From contig NZ_QPJO01000001.1 of NCBI RefSeq assembly GCF_003337305.1, positions 310,001 to 374,000 on the forward strand: 64,000 bases of DNA. Reading direction: 5' to 3'. This document shows, piece after piece, positions 52,649 to 62,323 of this stretch. The position numbers and the translations under genes were made by a program. The notes beneath the pieces are model-generated. The model did not search any database. It was not told the origin of the DNA and saw only the letters and a list, made by a program, of their open reading frames with translations. Positions within the stretch are counted from its first letter, which is position 1, and each line of letters opens with the position of its first letter. Source of the DNA: Winogradskyella arenosi (GTDB lineage: Bacteria > Bacteroidota > Bacteroidia > Flavobacteriales > Flavobacteriaceae).

Positions 52649-52665
52649 TTACGGTTTTACCACAG
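52649..52665 (+). promoter_or_regulatory. Second copy of TTACGGTTTTACCACAG
   Basis: Exact 17-base match to 23700-23716. It lies 30 bases before the ABC ATPase start and 120 bases from the divergent subtilisin start. Confidence 0.45.
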
Positions 52666-52695
52666 CAGTATTGAAGAAAATAACTACATTTACTT

Positions 52696-54387
52696 ATGGA
52701 GAATACACATTTACTTCAGGTTGAAGCTTTAAATATTTCATTTTATAAAGAGCAGGTTGAAAAGCAAATTATTAACAACAGCTCCTTTTATATTAATGAA
52801 AATGAAATTGTTGCCGTTGTCGGCGAGTCAGGATCAGGAAAATCGATCACCTCTTTAGCCCTTATGGGATTACTCCCAAAGGCGATCTCAAAAATTACCT
52901 CGGGTAAGATTATTTTTGAAGGTCGCAATCTCGTGAACCTCCCTGAAAATGCTTTTCAACAGATACGTGGTAAAGACATTGCCATGATTTTTCAAGAACC
53001 TATGAGTTCTTTAAATCCTTCTATGCGTTGTGGGCAGCAAGTTGAAGAAATCTTAAAACAACATACAAATTTATCGTCATCCGCTTTAAAAACGGAAGTC
53101 CTTCAGCTATTTGATAAGGTAAAGTTGCCCAATCCATCACGACTCTATAAAGCTTATCCTCATGAAATTTCTGGCGGACAAAAACAACGTGTTATGATTG
53201 CTATGGCCATCGCTTGTAAACCTAAACTGCTCATTGCCGATGAACCAACAACCGCTTTGGATGTTACGGTACAAAAAGAAATATTAGAATTACTGAAAAC
53301 CATACAAACGGAAACTAAAATGAGTATTCTATTCATTTCTCATGATTTATCTTTAGTTTCTGAAATTGCAGATCGGGTTTTGGTAATGTATAAAGGCGAT
53401 ATTGTAGAACAAGGTCGCACTCAAACTATTTTTACAGCAGCAAAACATAACTATACAAAGGCTTTAATTGGCGCACGACCATCTACCGAGGTACGCTTAG
53501 AACAACTTCCTACCATTTCAGATTTTATGCATGAGAAGGTGGCGACACGCATCGTATCTTCTGAAGAACGGGCGGAACATCATAAAACCCTATATCAACA
53601 GCCCCCGTTATTGGAGGTGATTGATGTTACAAAAACCTATCTTTCTAAGGCCGGATGGTTTTCTAAAGCTGAACCTTTTAATGCCGTAGATGGGGTGAGC
53701 TTTAAAGTTTACCCTGGGGAGACTTTAGGTTTGGTTGGCGAATCGGGTTGTGGGAAATCGACTTTAGGAAATGCCATTTTACAATTAGATAAGGCGAGCT
53801 ATGGGCAAATACGTTATAAAGACCAAGATATAACCCAGTTGAGCACTTCGGAAATGCGCAAAATGCGAAAAGACATACAGATCATTTTTCAAGATCCTTT
53901 TGCATCCTTAAACCCAAGACTTACAGTAGGAAATGCAATTTTAGAACCCATGAAGGTTCACGGTATTGGCCGTTCTTCTAAAGACCGAAAGGAAAAAGTT
54001 TTAAGCTTATTAGAAAAAGTAGGGCTTGATGCTGATGCTTTTGACCGTTATCCGCATGAATTCTCTGGAGGACAACGTCAGCGTGTAGGAATTGCAAGAA
54101 CGATTGCTTTAGAACCTCAGCTTATTATTTGTGACGAATCGGTGTCTGCTTTAGACATTTCGGTTCAAGCTCAGGTTTTAAACCTCTTAAATACTTTAAA
54201 AACACAATTTGGATTTACCTATATCTTTATTTCGCACGATTTAGCCGTTGTCAAATATATGGCCGATCAGTTATTAGTTATGAATAAAGGTAAAATTGAA
54301 GAAATTGGAGATGCGGATGAGATTTATGCCGCTCCGAAAAAAGCTTATACTAAAAAGTTAATTCATGCTATTCCTAAAGGCTTATAG
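52696..54387 (+). CDS. Duplicated ABC transporter ATPase (peptide/nickel type, DppD-DppF fusion)
   Basis: 563 residues carrying two complete nucleotide-binding domains. NBD1: Walker A GESGSGKS, signature SGGQKQR, Walker B LLIADEP. NBD2: Walker A GESGCGKS (~350), signature SGGQRQR, Walker B LIICDES. This fused layout (as in GsiA/YejF) energises uptake of oligopeptides or similar solutes. In NBD2 the usual Walker B DEP is DES, but the catalytic Glu is kept. No permease or binding-protein genes are adjacent, so partners are encoded elsewhere. Confidence 0.9.
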   Translation: MENTHLLQVEALNISFYKEQVEKQIINNSSFYINENEIVAVVGESGSGKSITSLALMGLLPKAISKITSGKIIFEGRNLVNLPENAFQQIRGKDIAMIFQEPMSSLNPSMRCGQQVEEILKQHTNLSSSALKTEVLQLFDKVKLPNPSRLYKAYPHEISGGQKQRVMIAMAIACKPKLLIADEPTTALDVTVQKEILELLKTIQTETKMSILFISHDLSLVSEIADRVLVMYKGDIVEQGRTQTIFTAAKHNYTKALIGARPSTEVRLEQLPTISDFMHEKVATRIVSSEERAEHHKTLYQQPPLLEVIDVTKTYLSKAGWFSKAEPFNAVDGVSFKVYPGETLGLVGESGCGKSTLGNAILQLDKASYGQIRYKDQDITQLSTSEMRKMRKDIQIIFQDPFASLNPRLTVGNAILEPMKVHGIGRSSKDRKEKVLSLLEKVGLDADAFDRYPHEFSGGQRQRVGIARTIALEPQLIICDESVSALDISVQAQVLNLLNTLKTQFGFTYIFISHDLAVVKYMADQLLVMNKGKIEEIGDADEIYAAPKKAYTKKLIHAIPKGL

Positions 54388-54507
54388 CATGAATACTTTT
54401 TTAGTTAATTTAAATACTTTTGAGACAAACTCGAAAGTGTTTTCCATTAATGAAAAATCTTGACTTTCCATTAAAGTAGGTTCTGGTAGATTTGATGTAG
54501 GTTTCAT
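54382..54507 (-). CDS. Possible 41-aa ORF antisense to the ABC gene end
   Basis: An ATG frame reading MKPTSNLPEPTLMESQDFSL..., basic at the C-terminus, whose stop overlaps the ABC gene stop tail-to-tail. No promoter, family or membrane segment is seen. The composition is protein-like but the call is speculative. Confidence 0.2.
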   Translation of the reverse strand: MKPTSNLPEPTLMESQDFSLMENTFEFVSKVFKLTKKVFML

Positions 54508-54744
54508 AAGCGGTATTTCAATATAGGTTTGGGGCAAAAAGGAAATCTAGTTTATGACACTTAGTAGGATTTAATTTAATCTGTTTAGGTACTGCAATAT
54601 GACACATTTTTTCAATAAGTCAGTCTAAATACATTATAAATCGATAAATAGCATAAAACTTTAACATTTAAAGAAAATTGCTTAAAGTTTAGATATAAAA
54701 AAAGCTGCTAAAATTAGCAGCCTTTATACCTTATTCTTTTCGTT
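54508..54744. other. AT-rich spacer with terminator for scoB
   Basis: Apart from the terminator at 54698-54726, nothing is seen in this stretch. Confidence 0.4.
54698..54726 (-). terminator. Terminator of the scoA-scoB operon
   Basis: On the minus strand AAAGGCTGCTAATTTTAGCAGCTTTTTTT, 19 bases after the scoB stop. Confidence 0.85.
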
Positions 54745-55398
54745 CTATAGTTGCATTTCAGGAATATCACCTTCTACAATTAAGGTTCCTTCCGTAGCCG
54801 CTTGGATAGCTTCAACAGAAACCCCTGGCGCACGCTCTAACAATTGAAATCCCTTAGGCGTCACTTCTAAAACAGCCATATTAGTCACAATTGTTTTAAC
54901 GCAGCCCACACCTGTTAATGGCAAGGAGCAGGACTTTAATAATTTAGATGCCCCTGCTCTGTTAGTGTGCATCATGGCTACAATAATATTTTCGGCACTG
55001 GCCACTAAATCCATGGCACCTCCCATACCTTTAACCATTTTACCTGGAATTTTCCAATTGGCAATATCGCCTTGTTCTGAGACTTCCATAGCGCCAAGAA
55101 TGGTTAAGTCTACATGTTGACCTCTAATCATAGCAAAACTGGTTGCAGAATCGAAAAAAGAAGCTCCTGGTAAGGTGGTAATGGTTTGCTTTCCGGCATT
55201 AATGATATCTGCATCTTCTTCCCCTTCAAACGGAAAAGGTCCCATGCCAAGTACGCCATTTTCGCTTTGAAATTCTACTTCAATATCATCTCTCACAAAA
55301 TTTGCAACGAGTGTAGGAATACCAATTCCTAAGTTTACGTAATACCCGTCTTTAACTTCTTTTGCTATACGCTTTGCGATTCCGTTTTTGTCTAACAT
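54745..55398 (-). CDS. scoB: 3-oxoacid CoA-transferase subunit B
   Basis: 217 residues. The catalytic Glu lies in QSENGVLGMGP, with the family's GIGIPTLVANFV near the N-terminus. With subunit A it transfers CoA from succinyl-CoA to acetoacetate or another 3-oxoacid for ketone-body or fatty-acid use. It lies downstream of scoA with an 88-base gap on the same strand and shares the terminator after it. Confidence 0.93.
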   Translation of the reverse strand: MLDKNGIAKRIAKEVKDGYYVNLGIGIPTLVANFVRDDIEVEFQSENGVLGMGPFPFEGEEDADIINAGKQTITTLPGASFFDSATSFAMIRGQHVDLTILGAMEVSEQGDIANWKIPGKMVKGMGGAMDLVASAENIIVAMMHTNRAGASKLLKSCSLPLTGVGCVKTIVTNMAVLEVTPKGFQLLERAPGVSVEAIQAATEGTLIVEGDIPEMQL

Positions 55399-55486
55399 AT
55401 TATTGAGTCTTTCCCGCCAAGGCAGGCGTCTATTTTATTACTATTACAACTTTATACGCGCTCTTTGTTTAGAGCTTATACCCCTT

Positions 55487-56194
55487 TTAAACCTCTGGTT
55501 TTGGTCTTACGGTGCGTTGTTCTATACGTTTTTCATAATTGGTTCCTTGAAAAATACGTTGTACAAATATTCCTGGAATATGAATTTGATTAGGATCTAA
55601 GCTGCCCACAGGAACTAATTCTTCCACCTCTACAACGGTAACTTTAGCCGCACCACACATATTAGGATTAAAATTTCTGGCGGTACCTTTAAAGATAAGA
55701 TTTCCGGCCGCATCACCTTTCCATGCTTTGATAAAGGCAAAATCTGCCTTAAACGCATGTTCTAAGACATACATTTTACCGTCAAATTCTCGTACTTCTT
55801 TACCTTCGGCAACTTCTGTGCCGTAACCTGCAGGTGTAAATATTGCTGGAAATCCGGCTTGTGCCGCTCTACAACGTTCGGCTAAGGTGCCTTGTGGAAT
55901 TAATTCAACATCTAATTCTCCCGATAACATTTGGCGTTCAAACTCATCGTTTTCGCCAACATAAGAAGAGATCATTTTTTTGATCTGCTTTTGTTGTAAC
56001 AACAAGCCCAAACCAAAATCATCCACCCCTGCATTATTAGAGATACAGGTTAGACCTTTTACATTTAGTTTTACAAGTTGAGCAATGGCATTTTCTGGAA
56101 TCCCAGAAAGGCCAAAACCACCAAACATAAAAGTCATATCATTACGGACCCCATTTAAGGCTTCAGAAATAGTGTCTACTTTTTTATTAATCAT
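55487..56194 (-). CDS. scoA: 3-oxoacid CoA-transferase subunit A
   Basis: 235 residues. The glycine-rich CoA-transferase motif is [15 protein letters not shown] near residue 25-38, and the TPAGYGT segment lies at ~115-125. It forms the heterotetramer with ScoB. First gene of the operon. Complete, with no oddities. Confidence 0.93.
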   Translation of the reverse strand: MINKKVDTISEALNGVRNDMTFMFGGFGLSGIPENAIAQLVKLNVKGLTCISNNAGVDDFGLGLLLQQKQIKKMISSYVGENDEFERQMLSGELDVELIPQGTLAERCRAAQAGFPAIFTPAGYGTEVAEGKEVREFDGKMYVLEHAFKADFAFIKAWKGDAAGNLIFKGTARNFNPNMCGAAKVTVVEVEELVPVGSLDPNQIHIPGIFVQRIFQGTNYEKRIEQRTVRPKPEV

Positions 56195-56282
56195 CAGTAC
56201 AAATTTTTGCTTCTGAAAAATACAAAAATCAGCCTCAAATTAATAATTAAAACTATAAAAAATGGGTGTAGCGCTTAAACGT

Positions 56283-58640
56283 CTAGAAATCAAAATCGAC
56301 CTCATCGTCTGAATTATCATCACCAACGAGATCCCCTTCATCTACAGCTTCACAATCAATATTGATAGAAAGATCTACAGGTTTTTCAAAATCTGCGGTA
56401 GAAACATTTAAAGTTTTATCGGCATAACAAGCTTTCATATAAAGTCCCCATATAGGAAGGGCCATAGTAGCACCTTGTCCATAGGTAATACTTCTAAAGT
56501 GTGCTGCTCTATCTTCTGCACCAACCCAAACTCCTGTGACTAAATTAGGAACCATTCCCATAAACCAACCATCACTTTGATTTTGGGTTGTTCCGGTTTT
56601 TCCTGCAATTGGATTGGTTAATTTATAGGGGTATCCGGTCATTACTTCCTTATACATAGCCGATTTCTTTAACCATTCTGAATCATGTCTTAAACGTCTA
56701 CCAGAACCTGCTTGGGTAACCCCTTCCATAAGATTTACAGTAACATAAGCAACTTCTTCACTTAAGACATCTTTACTTTCTGGTGCAAATTGGTATAATA
56801 TTGTTCCGTTCTTATCTTCAATACGGGTGACCATAACAGGCTTGTTGTAAACCCCTTTATTGGCAAAGGTAGAATAGGCGGCTACCATTTCATAAACGCT
56901 AATATCTGGAGTTCCTAAAGCAATCGCTGGAACCGGAAGAATGTCTTGCTCTACTCCTAATTTCTTAGCCATCTCAACAACAGGCTGAGGGCCAATTTCA
57001 TTCATAAGTCTTGCTGTAACTGTATTGGTAGAACTTGCTAAGGCGTCTTTAAGGGTTTGTTCTCCTGAATAGTTACCATCAGAGTTTTTTGTAGTCCAAG
57101 GTTCTGGATTTCCAAATTTATTAGCAGCAATGGTAATTTGCGTTCTTGGAAAGTAATCGCAAGGTGATAATTGCAACTGATCTATAGCGGTCGCATAAAC
57201 AAAAGGCTTAAAGGTAGATCCTACCTGACGTTTACCTTGCTTCACCATATCGTACTGAAAATGCTTATAATTCATACCTCCAACCCAAGCTTTTACGTGT
57301 CCTGTAAGCGGATCCATAGACATCATACCTGGGCGTAAAAAAGATTTATAATAACGCATAGAATCGATAGGTTTCATTATGGTATCTACTTCACTAGCTT
57401 CTCCATTAACCCATTTAAACACGCGCATTTCTGTAGGTTCATGGAAAGATGCACGAATTTCCTTTTCAGATTTCCCCTGATTTCTTAAAATTCTCCAACG
57501 TTCCCCTCGTTTCATGGCATCGTTCAATAATTTATCGACCTCAGATTTACTCAGGTCTAAAAATGGTGCTGTTTTATTTCGTTCGGGTGTGTTTTGGTTA
57601 TCAAATTCGGCTTGTAACCTTGGCATATGTTGGCCAACGGCCTCTTCAGCATATTTTTGCATCCGCGAGTCAATAGTTGTATAAATTTTAAGACCATCGG
57701 TATATAAATCATATTTACTCCCGTCAGGTTTTCTATTGGCTTCATCTTTAGCCCAATCTTTCATAAAACCTCTTAGGTATTCTCTAAAATAAGTGGCTAT
57801 CCCTTCACGGTGCGACTCTGGCGAATAATTAAGATCTAATTCGGTTTCCTGAAGTGAATCTTTGACTTCCTCAGATAGTTTTCCGTATTTGGCCATTTGC
57901 GCCAATACCACATTTCTTCGATTTCGAGTTCCTATAGGATTTTTATGAGATCTTGGATTGTAGAGTGAAGGGTTCTTTAACATACCTACGATCATTGCAG
58001 ATTCCTTAATATCTAAGTCCTTAGGTTCTTTGGCAAAATAAATACGCGCAGCACTACGGATGCCATCGGCATTATTATTAAAATCGACAATATTAAGATA
58101 CTGGGCTATAATTTCTTCTTTGGTATACTGACGTTCTAAACGGATGGCAATAATCCATTCTCTTACTTTCTGAGACAAGCGTTCTATGATATTTCTAGAG
58201 ACTTGTTTAGTGAACAGATTTTTAGCTAATTGTTGAGAAATAGTACTGGCACCGCCACCGCTACCTAGTTTAAAAATAGCACGTAGCGTACCACGCGCAT
58301 CAATACCAGAGTGGCCGAAATAACGTACATCTTCCGTAGAAATAAGGGCGTCTACAATATTTTGTGGCAAATCTTCGAAACCAACAGGGGTTCTATTATC
58401 GTTGAAATAGAACTTCCCTAAAGTTTTATCATCTGAAGAGATAATTTCTGTTGCCAGATTCGTTTCAGGATTCTCTAATTTGGTATGGTCGGGCATTTCA
58501 CCAAGTGCGCCCCATGATGCGAATAAAAATAATAGTACTACTGAGGCAATTCCACTTAAAAATAGAATCCAAAACCAACGTACATATTTTGAAAAATCTT
58601 CTGTTCCTTTAGGAGATTTCACTGTTTTCTTTTTTGCCAT
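56283..58640 (-). CDS. Penicillin-binding protein 1A (bifunctional transglycosylase/transpeptidase)
   Basis: 785 residues. Cytosolic N-terminus, membrane helix 23-45, GT51 glycosyltransferase domain ~60-240 (catalytic Glu103 in STEDVRYFGHSGID; STISQQLAKN) and transpeptidase domain ~430-740 with SxxK S475-K478 (GSTFKPF), SxN (SSTNTV) and KTGTT. An acidic C-terminal tail (DDNSDDEVDFDF) is present. It polymerises and cross-links peptidoglycan. It starts two bases after gldH, completing the ricT-gldH-PBP1A operon. Confidence 0.93.
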   Translation of the reverse strand: MAKKKTVKSPKGTEDFSKYVRWFWILFLSGIASVVLLFLFASWGALGEMPDHTKLENPETNLATEIISSDDKTLGKFYFNDNRTPVGFEDLPQNIVDALISTEDVRYFGHSGIDARGTLRAIFKLGSGGGASTISQQLAKNLFTKQVSRNIIERLSQKVREWIIAIRLERQYTKEEIIAQYLNIVDFNNNADGIRSAARIYFAKEPKDLDIKESAMIVGMLKNPSLYNPRSHKNPIGTRNRRNVVLAQMAKYGKLSEEVKDSLQETELDLNYSPESHREGIATYFREYLRGFMKDWAKDEANRKPDGSKYDLYTDGLKIYTTIDSRMQKYAEEAVGQHMPRLQAEFDNQNTPERNKTAPFLDLSKSEVDKLLNDAMKRGERWRILRNQGKSEKEIRASFHEPTEMRVFKWVNGEASEVDTIMKPIDSMRYYKSFLRPGMMSMDPLTGHVKAWVGGMNYKHFQYDMVKQGKRQVGSTFKPFVYATAIDQLQLSPCDYFPRTQITIAANKFGNPEPWTTKNSDGNYSGEQTLKDALASSTNTVTARLMNEIGPQPVVEMAKKLGVEQDILPVPAIALGTPDISVYEMVAAYSTFANKGVYNKPVMVTRIEDKNGTILYQFAPESKDVLSEEVAYVTVNLMEGVTQAGSGRRLRHDSEWLKKSAMYKEVMTGYPYKLTNPIAGKTGTTQNQSDGWFMGMVPNLVTGVWVGAEDRAAHFRSITYGQGATMALPIWGLYMKACYADKTLNVSTADFEKPVDLSINIDCEAVDEGDLVGDDNSDDEVDFDF

Positions 58641-58642
58641 AT

Positions 58643-59149
58643 TTACTCTTTTTGAGCTTTTTCTACTCTAAAACCTATATCTGTAATTCCCTTTAAACGC
58701 TCTACACCATTGACCGTACCATTTTTTCTCATGGCATGCTGAATATTCACCGTGTAATTCCCCTCTTCGTTAAATTTGAAAGGTGTTTTATACCCTCTAA
58801 ACCAAAGTTTATTTTCTTTTATATCTGAAAATCCGGTACCTAAAAGTTCACCGTTAGGCGCCGCCATTTTATACTCTAAGGTATCTGCTACGGTTTTACC
58901 ATGCGGATAATTGAGCTCTACAATTAAGAACAAATTGCTAAACTTATAAGCATCCGTATTTCTAAGGTTTACAAAAAGATTGTAATTTTTAGTGGTATCT
59001 GGAGCCGTAAACTCAAAACGCGCTATAGAATCTTTATGCCATTCTTTAGGCACCGATTTATAGGTGTCAAACACCGCATTAGAGTCACAACTCACACTAA
59101 AAAAACAACAAAGGACGATAAGAATTAGGCCACTAATTTTTCTTAGCAT
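58643..59149 (-). CDS. gldH: Gliding motility lipoprotein GldH
   Basis: 168 residues from ATG 59149; another in-frame ATG at 59167 would add six residues. Lipoprotein signal with lipobox (FFSVSC, cysteine at ~21 from this start), followed by a beta-rich domain matching GldH (NLFVNLRNTDAYKFSNLFLI, GTGFSDIKENKLWFRG). GldH is required for gliding in Flavobacterium and is linked to the type IX secretion/gliding apparatus. The start lies inside the end of ricT, and PBP1A follows two bases after the stop. Confidence 0.9.
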   Translation of the reverse strand: MLRKISGLILIVLCCFFSVSCDSNAVFDTYKSVPKEWHKDSIARFEFTAPDTTKNYNLFVNLRNTDAYKFSNLFLIVELNYPHGKTVADTLEYKMAAPNGELLGTGFSDIKENKLWFRGYKTPFKFNEEGNYTVNIQHAMRKNGTVNGVERLKGITDIGFRVEKAQKE

Positions 59150-60350
59150 TTGGCTTTGACTTTGCATTAGAATTTTGATTACGGTTTCGGTTACGGGATT
59201 TATTTTTATTGTTATTTCGGTTATTCCTATTGTTTTTACGTTTCTTTTTCGATTTTGGATTATCGAAACGTGTTAAACTATCTTGACCTACAACGTTCTC
59301 AAATTCCGTTTTAGTGTCTTGAATATGATCAACCGCATACATTTCTAAACTCGCAACTTTTTCTCTTTTCTTATTTTTCTCTATTATTTCATTGGCTTGT
59401 TGCGTGGTGATGATATGCCAATTCATCCATTCGCCTTCATAAGCATACCACATTAAGCCTTTAAAAATATCCGTTTTCTGGCATACGGCGGTTCCTTTCT
59501 CCGTGTACAGCTTCACATCATTTTTAGGAAAAGCCTTAAGCGCATCTAAATAGGCGTCTAACTCGTAATTAAGACAACATTTTAGTTTCCCACATTGCCC
59601 TGCTAATTTTAAAGGATTTAAGGATAATTGTTGGTAACGTGCCGCAGAAGTGCTTACCGATCTAAAATCGGTTAACCACGTAGAACAGCACAGCTCTCTA
59701 CCACAAGAACCAATACCACCAAGCCTTGCGGCTTCTTGTCTAAAACCAACTTGTTTCATTTCTATACGCGTTCTAAACTCACGTGCAAAAACCTTGATTA
59801 GTTCTCTAAAATCAACGCGTTCTTCTGCTGTATAATAAAATGTTGCCTTACTCGCATCTCCTTGGAATTCGATATCAGAGATTTTCATTTTAAGGTTAAG
59901 ATCTATAGCGAACTGACGGGCCTTTACTTTCATAGGCTCCTCACGATCTCTCGCTTCAGACCAAATATCAATATCTTTTTGGCTGGCCTTTCGGTATATT
60001 TTTAGAACGTTTTCAGAGTCGTCAATTCTCACTTTCTTACGTTTCATTTGTATGCGTACCAACTCCCCTGTTAGGGTGACCATACCAATATCATGTCCCG
60101 ATTTTGCTTGGGTGGCCACGATATCGCCAATGCTTAATGTAAGATTTTCTGTATTTTTATAATATTGTTTTCTGCCATTTTTAAAACGCACCTCAACCCC
60201 AATAAAAGGCTGTTGTCCGTTAGGAAGTGACATATTAGCTAACCAATCAAAAACCGTCAATTTATTGCAGCTATCCGTGCCACAAGTTCCGTTGTTTTTG
60301 CATCCTTTTGGTTGGCCATCTTTACCAGTTGAGCAACTGTTACAAGCCAT
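59133..60350 (-). CDS. ricT: PSP1 domain protein RicT (YaaT-like)
   Basis: 405 residues. The PSP1 domain has the paired cysteine signatures GSCGRELCCSTWL (~215-227) and GQCGKLKCCLNYE (~251-263). In Bacillus, RicT joins an iron-sulfur complex controlling RNase Y. The N-terminus is also Cys-rich (MACNSCSTGKDGQPKGCKNN). The last ~45 residues are an Arg/Asn/Lys-rich disordered tail. It is the first gene of an operon with gldH and PBP1A, and its 3' end overlaps gldH. Confidence 0.88.
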   Translation of the reverse strand: MACNSCSTGKDGQPKGCKNNGTCGTDSCNKLTVFDWLANMSLPNGQQPFIGVEVRFKNGRKQYYKNTENLTLSIGDIVATQAKSGHDIGMVTLTGELVRIQMKRKKVRIDDSENVLKIYRKASQKDIDIWSEARDREEPMKVKARQFAIDLNLKMKISDIEFQGDASKATFYYTAEERVDFRELIKVFAREFRTRIEMKQVGFRQEAARLGGIGSCGRELCCSTWLTDFRSVSTSAARYQQLSLNPLKLAGQCGKLKCCLNYELDAYLDALKAFPKNDVKLYTEKGTAVCQKTDIFKGLMWYAYEGEWMNWHIITTQQANEIIEKNKKREKVASLEMYAVDHIQDTKTEFENVVGQDSLTRFDNPKSKKKRKNNRNNRNNNKNKSRNRNRNQNSNAKSKPNAKKN

Positions 60351-60672
60351 AAAATTTATATATTAAATCTAATCTCAATACGATTAGATAGCGGATTCGT
60401 AAATAATTAATGAGTAAAGATAAGATTATTTCCTGAGTTAACTAAAGTCTCGTTTGTTAATGCATAACGAGAGGGGTTTGTAAGACTTTACGAGCACTAT
60501 TTTTTTAAATACAATGTTCTTTTTGTATAAAACTATGAAGGATTTTAGCCACAAATAAGCTTCAGTAGTTTTCAAAATTTTAGAACCTAACGCGCCGTAC
60601 TATTTCAGATAAAAAAAGCCCACATAACGGTTTTGTTATGCAGGCTAATCCGTTTATAAAACTTGAGGTTCT
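60351..60672. other. Spacer between ricT and trhO
   Basis: Contains the trhO terminator (60611-60646) and, presumably, the ricT promoter next to 60351, though no clean TAnnTTTG is seen there on the minus strand. Otherwise nothing is recognised. Confidence 0.4.
60611..60646 (-). terminator. Terminator of trhO
   Basis: On the minus strand AGCCTGCATAAC-aaaacc-GTTATGTGGGCT then T7. Confidence 0.8.
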
Positions 60673-61746
60673 TTAGACTTTATCGGTTCTTAAAGTCTCA
60701 AAAATGTTTCTTAAATCTTTTTTATAAGGCAAATGGTCAGCTCTTCCTTTTTTGAATATATCATTACTATTGCCTTGACCTTTACGCAGCGCTTTTTGCT
60801 CTTCGTGCGGCAATCGGTTTATCTCCATACAGTTTGTAGAACAGCAGTTTTCCATCTTTTCTTTACAAGAATCACATTGAATAAACAATAAATGACAGGC
60901 TTCATTAGCACAGTTGGTATGTAAATCTGCAGGCTCTCCACATTGGTGACAATGCGCAATAACATCATCACTAATACGTTCTGATCGACGTTGATCGAAA
61001 ACAAAGTTTTTACCTAAAAATTTATTTTCTAAGCCTTGGGCTTCAATCTGTCTTACGTAATTGATAATACCACCTTCTAGCTGAAATACGTTTTTAAACC
61101 CTTTGTGTTTATAATAAGCACTGGCTTTTTCACATCGAATTCCACCGGTACAATACATCACTAATTTCTTATCTTCTTTATGCGCTCTTAGGTCTTCTTC
61201 AATTAAATCTAAAGATTCTCTAAAGGTATCTACATCTGGAGTGATGGCATTTTTAAAATGTCCTATTTCACTTTCGTAGTGGTTACGCATATCCACCAAG
61301 ACCGTATTAGGGTCTTCTATAAGTTCATTAAACTTTTCAGCATTAACATGTACACCTTTATTAGTGACATCGAAGGATTGATCGTTTAAACCATCAGCAA
61401 CAATCTTTTTACGCACTTTTACTTTCAACTTTAAAAAGGCAAAATTATCATGCTCAATAGCAATGTTTAATCTTACATTTTCTAAAAATGAAATGGTATC
61501 TAAATGTGCTTTAAAGGCGTTAAAATTTTCAGCAGGTACAGAAAGTTGTGCGTTAATCCCTTCGGTGGCGACATAAATTCGGCCTAAAACGTCTAAAGCG
61601 TCCCAAGCTATAAATAGATGGTTTCTAAAAATTTCAGTGTTGTTAATTTTGGCGTACTTGTAGAAAGAGATGGTTAAGCGTTCTTTTCCCGCTTGTTCAA
61701 TAAGTTCAGCTCTTTCTTTAGCACTTAAGTTATTGTACAGTTGCAT
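60673..61746 (-). CDS. trhO: tRNA uridine(34) hydroxylase TrhO (rhodanese family)
   Basis: 357 residues. N-terminal ferredoxin-like domain, rhodanese domain ~140-240 with active Cys199 in YCTGGIRCEKA, and a C-terminal Cys-rich zinc-binding region (HCHQCGEPADLHTNC, CDSCKEKMENCC). TrhO hydroxylates uridine at the wobble position of certain tRNAs using O2. Complete. A promoter -7 element and a terminator flank it, so it is monocistronic. Confidence 0.92.
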   Translation of the reverse strand: MQLYNNLSAKERAELIEQAGKERLTISFYKYAKINNTEIFRNHLFIAWDALDVLGRIYVATEGINAQLSVPAENFNAFKAHLDTISFLENVRLNIAIEHDNFAFLKLKVKVRKKIVADGLNDQSFDVTNKGVHVNAEKFNELIEDPNTVLVDMRNHYESEIGHFKNAITPDVDTFRESLDLIEEDLRAHKEDKKLVMYCTGGIRCEKASAYYKHKGFKNVFQLEGGIINYVRQIEAQGLENKFLGKNFVFDQRRSERISDDVIAHCHQCGEPADLHTNCANEACHLLFIQCDSCKEKMENCCSTNCMEINRLPHEEQKALRKGQGNSNDIFKKGRADHLPYKKDLRNIFETLRTDKV

Positions 61747-61790
61747 GCTATACTAATTTTTAAGGTTAAAGAATAAATAATTATAAGCTG

Positions 61791-61817
61791 CAAAGGTATC
61801 ACTTTTAACGAAAACAA
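61791..61817 (-). promoter_or_regulatory. trhO promoter
   Basis: On the minus strand GTTG, then 16 bases, then TACCTTTG (61791-61798), about 45 bases before the ATG. Confidence 0.5.
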
Positions 61818-61830
61818 CTTATAGAAGCAT

Positions 61831-61866
61831 AAAAAAAGCACTCCGATTTTGTCAGAGTGCTTTTAA
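61831..61866. terminator. Hairpin terminator of a small minus-strand unit
   Basis: AAAAGCACTC-cgattttgtca-GAGTGCTTTT with an A run on the left (T run on the minus strand). No intact gene feeds it; a decayed frame lies immediately upstream on the minus strand. Confidence 0.65.
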
Positions 61867-61896
61867 GATTAACTTACTAACTTAAAACTAAAAAAA

Positions 61897-62035
61897 TTAA
61901 TCTATACCGGCTTCACAATCGCTGAGGCTTCAACAGCAATTGAAACACCTAATTTTTCAGGCGCGTTGAAAAGAAGACGCTAACATTTCGACCTTTCAAC
62001 ATTAAGATAATCATAGCAATTTTTTCCTTTTTCAT
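61897..62035 (-). pseudogene. Decayed small peptide gene
   Basis: ATG at 62035 gives MKKEKIAMIILMLKGRNVSV..., stopping at 61949. In a second frame the DNA continues as a protein-like stretch (RLLFNAPEKLGVSIAVEASA) that ends just before the terminator at 61866. Joining them by one frameshift would give a ~43-residue peptide. Family unknown; the reconstruction is inference. Confidence 0.35.
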
Positions 62036-62278
62036 TTAGTAGATGTAAAAATTGTAAAAGGGTTGCGTACTAAAATTGAAAAAAATAAAGTTTCATTTTA
62101 ATCTATAGGTCTCCCTTCATCTTCTTTATCAACAGATATTTGTCTTTCAATAACAAATCTTAAAAATAAAATTAGACCCTATTAATTCCATAATACCCCT
62201 TTAAAAACAAGAACCTAGACTTTACTCAACCCTGAGTCTACACTCAAGAATTATGATTCTAAAAAAACACTATTTTTA

Positions 62279-62309
62279 TTTGGAATAAATATAAATAAGG
62301 ATATTTTTG
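62279..62309 (+). promoter_or_regulatory. Promoter of the TonB receptor gene
   Basis: TTTG (62279-62282) - 19 bases - TATTTTTG (62302-62309): an almost ideal Bacteroidota promoter only 14 bases from the GTG start. Confidence 0.65.
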
Positions 62310-62323
62310 TCAAAAATTCTCAC

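Larger units (their letters stand above)
61818..62278. other. Spacer with decayed small transcription unit
   Basis: Holds a terminator and a broken small frame (see the entries at 61831 and 61897). From ~62040 to 62270 nothing is recognised. Confidence 0.4.
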
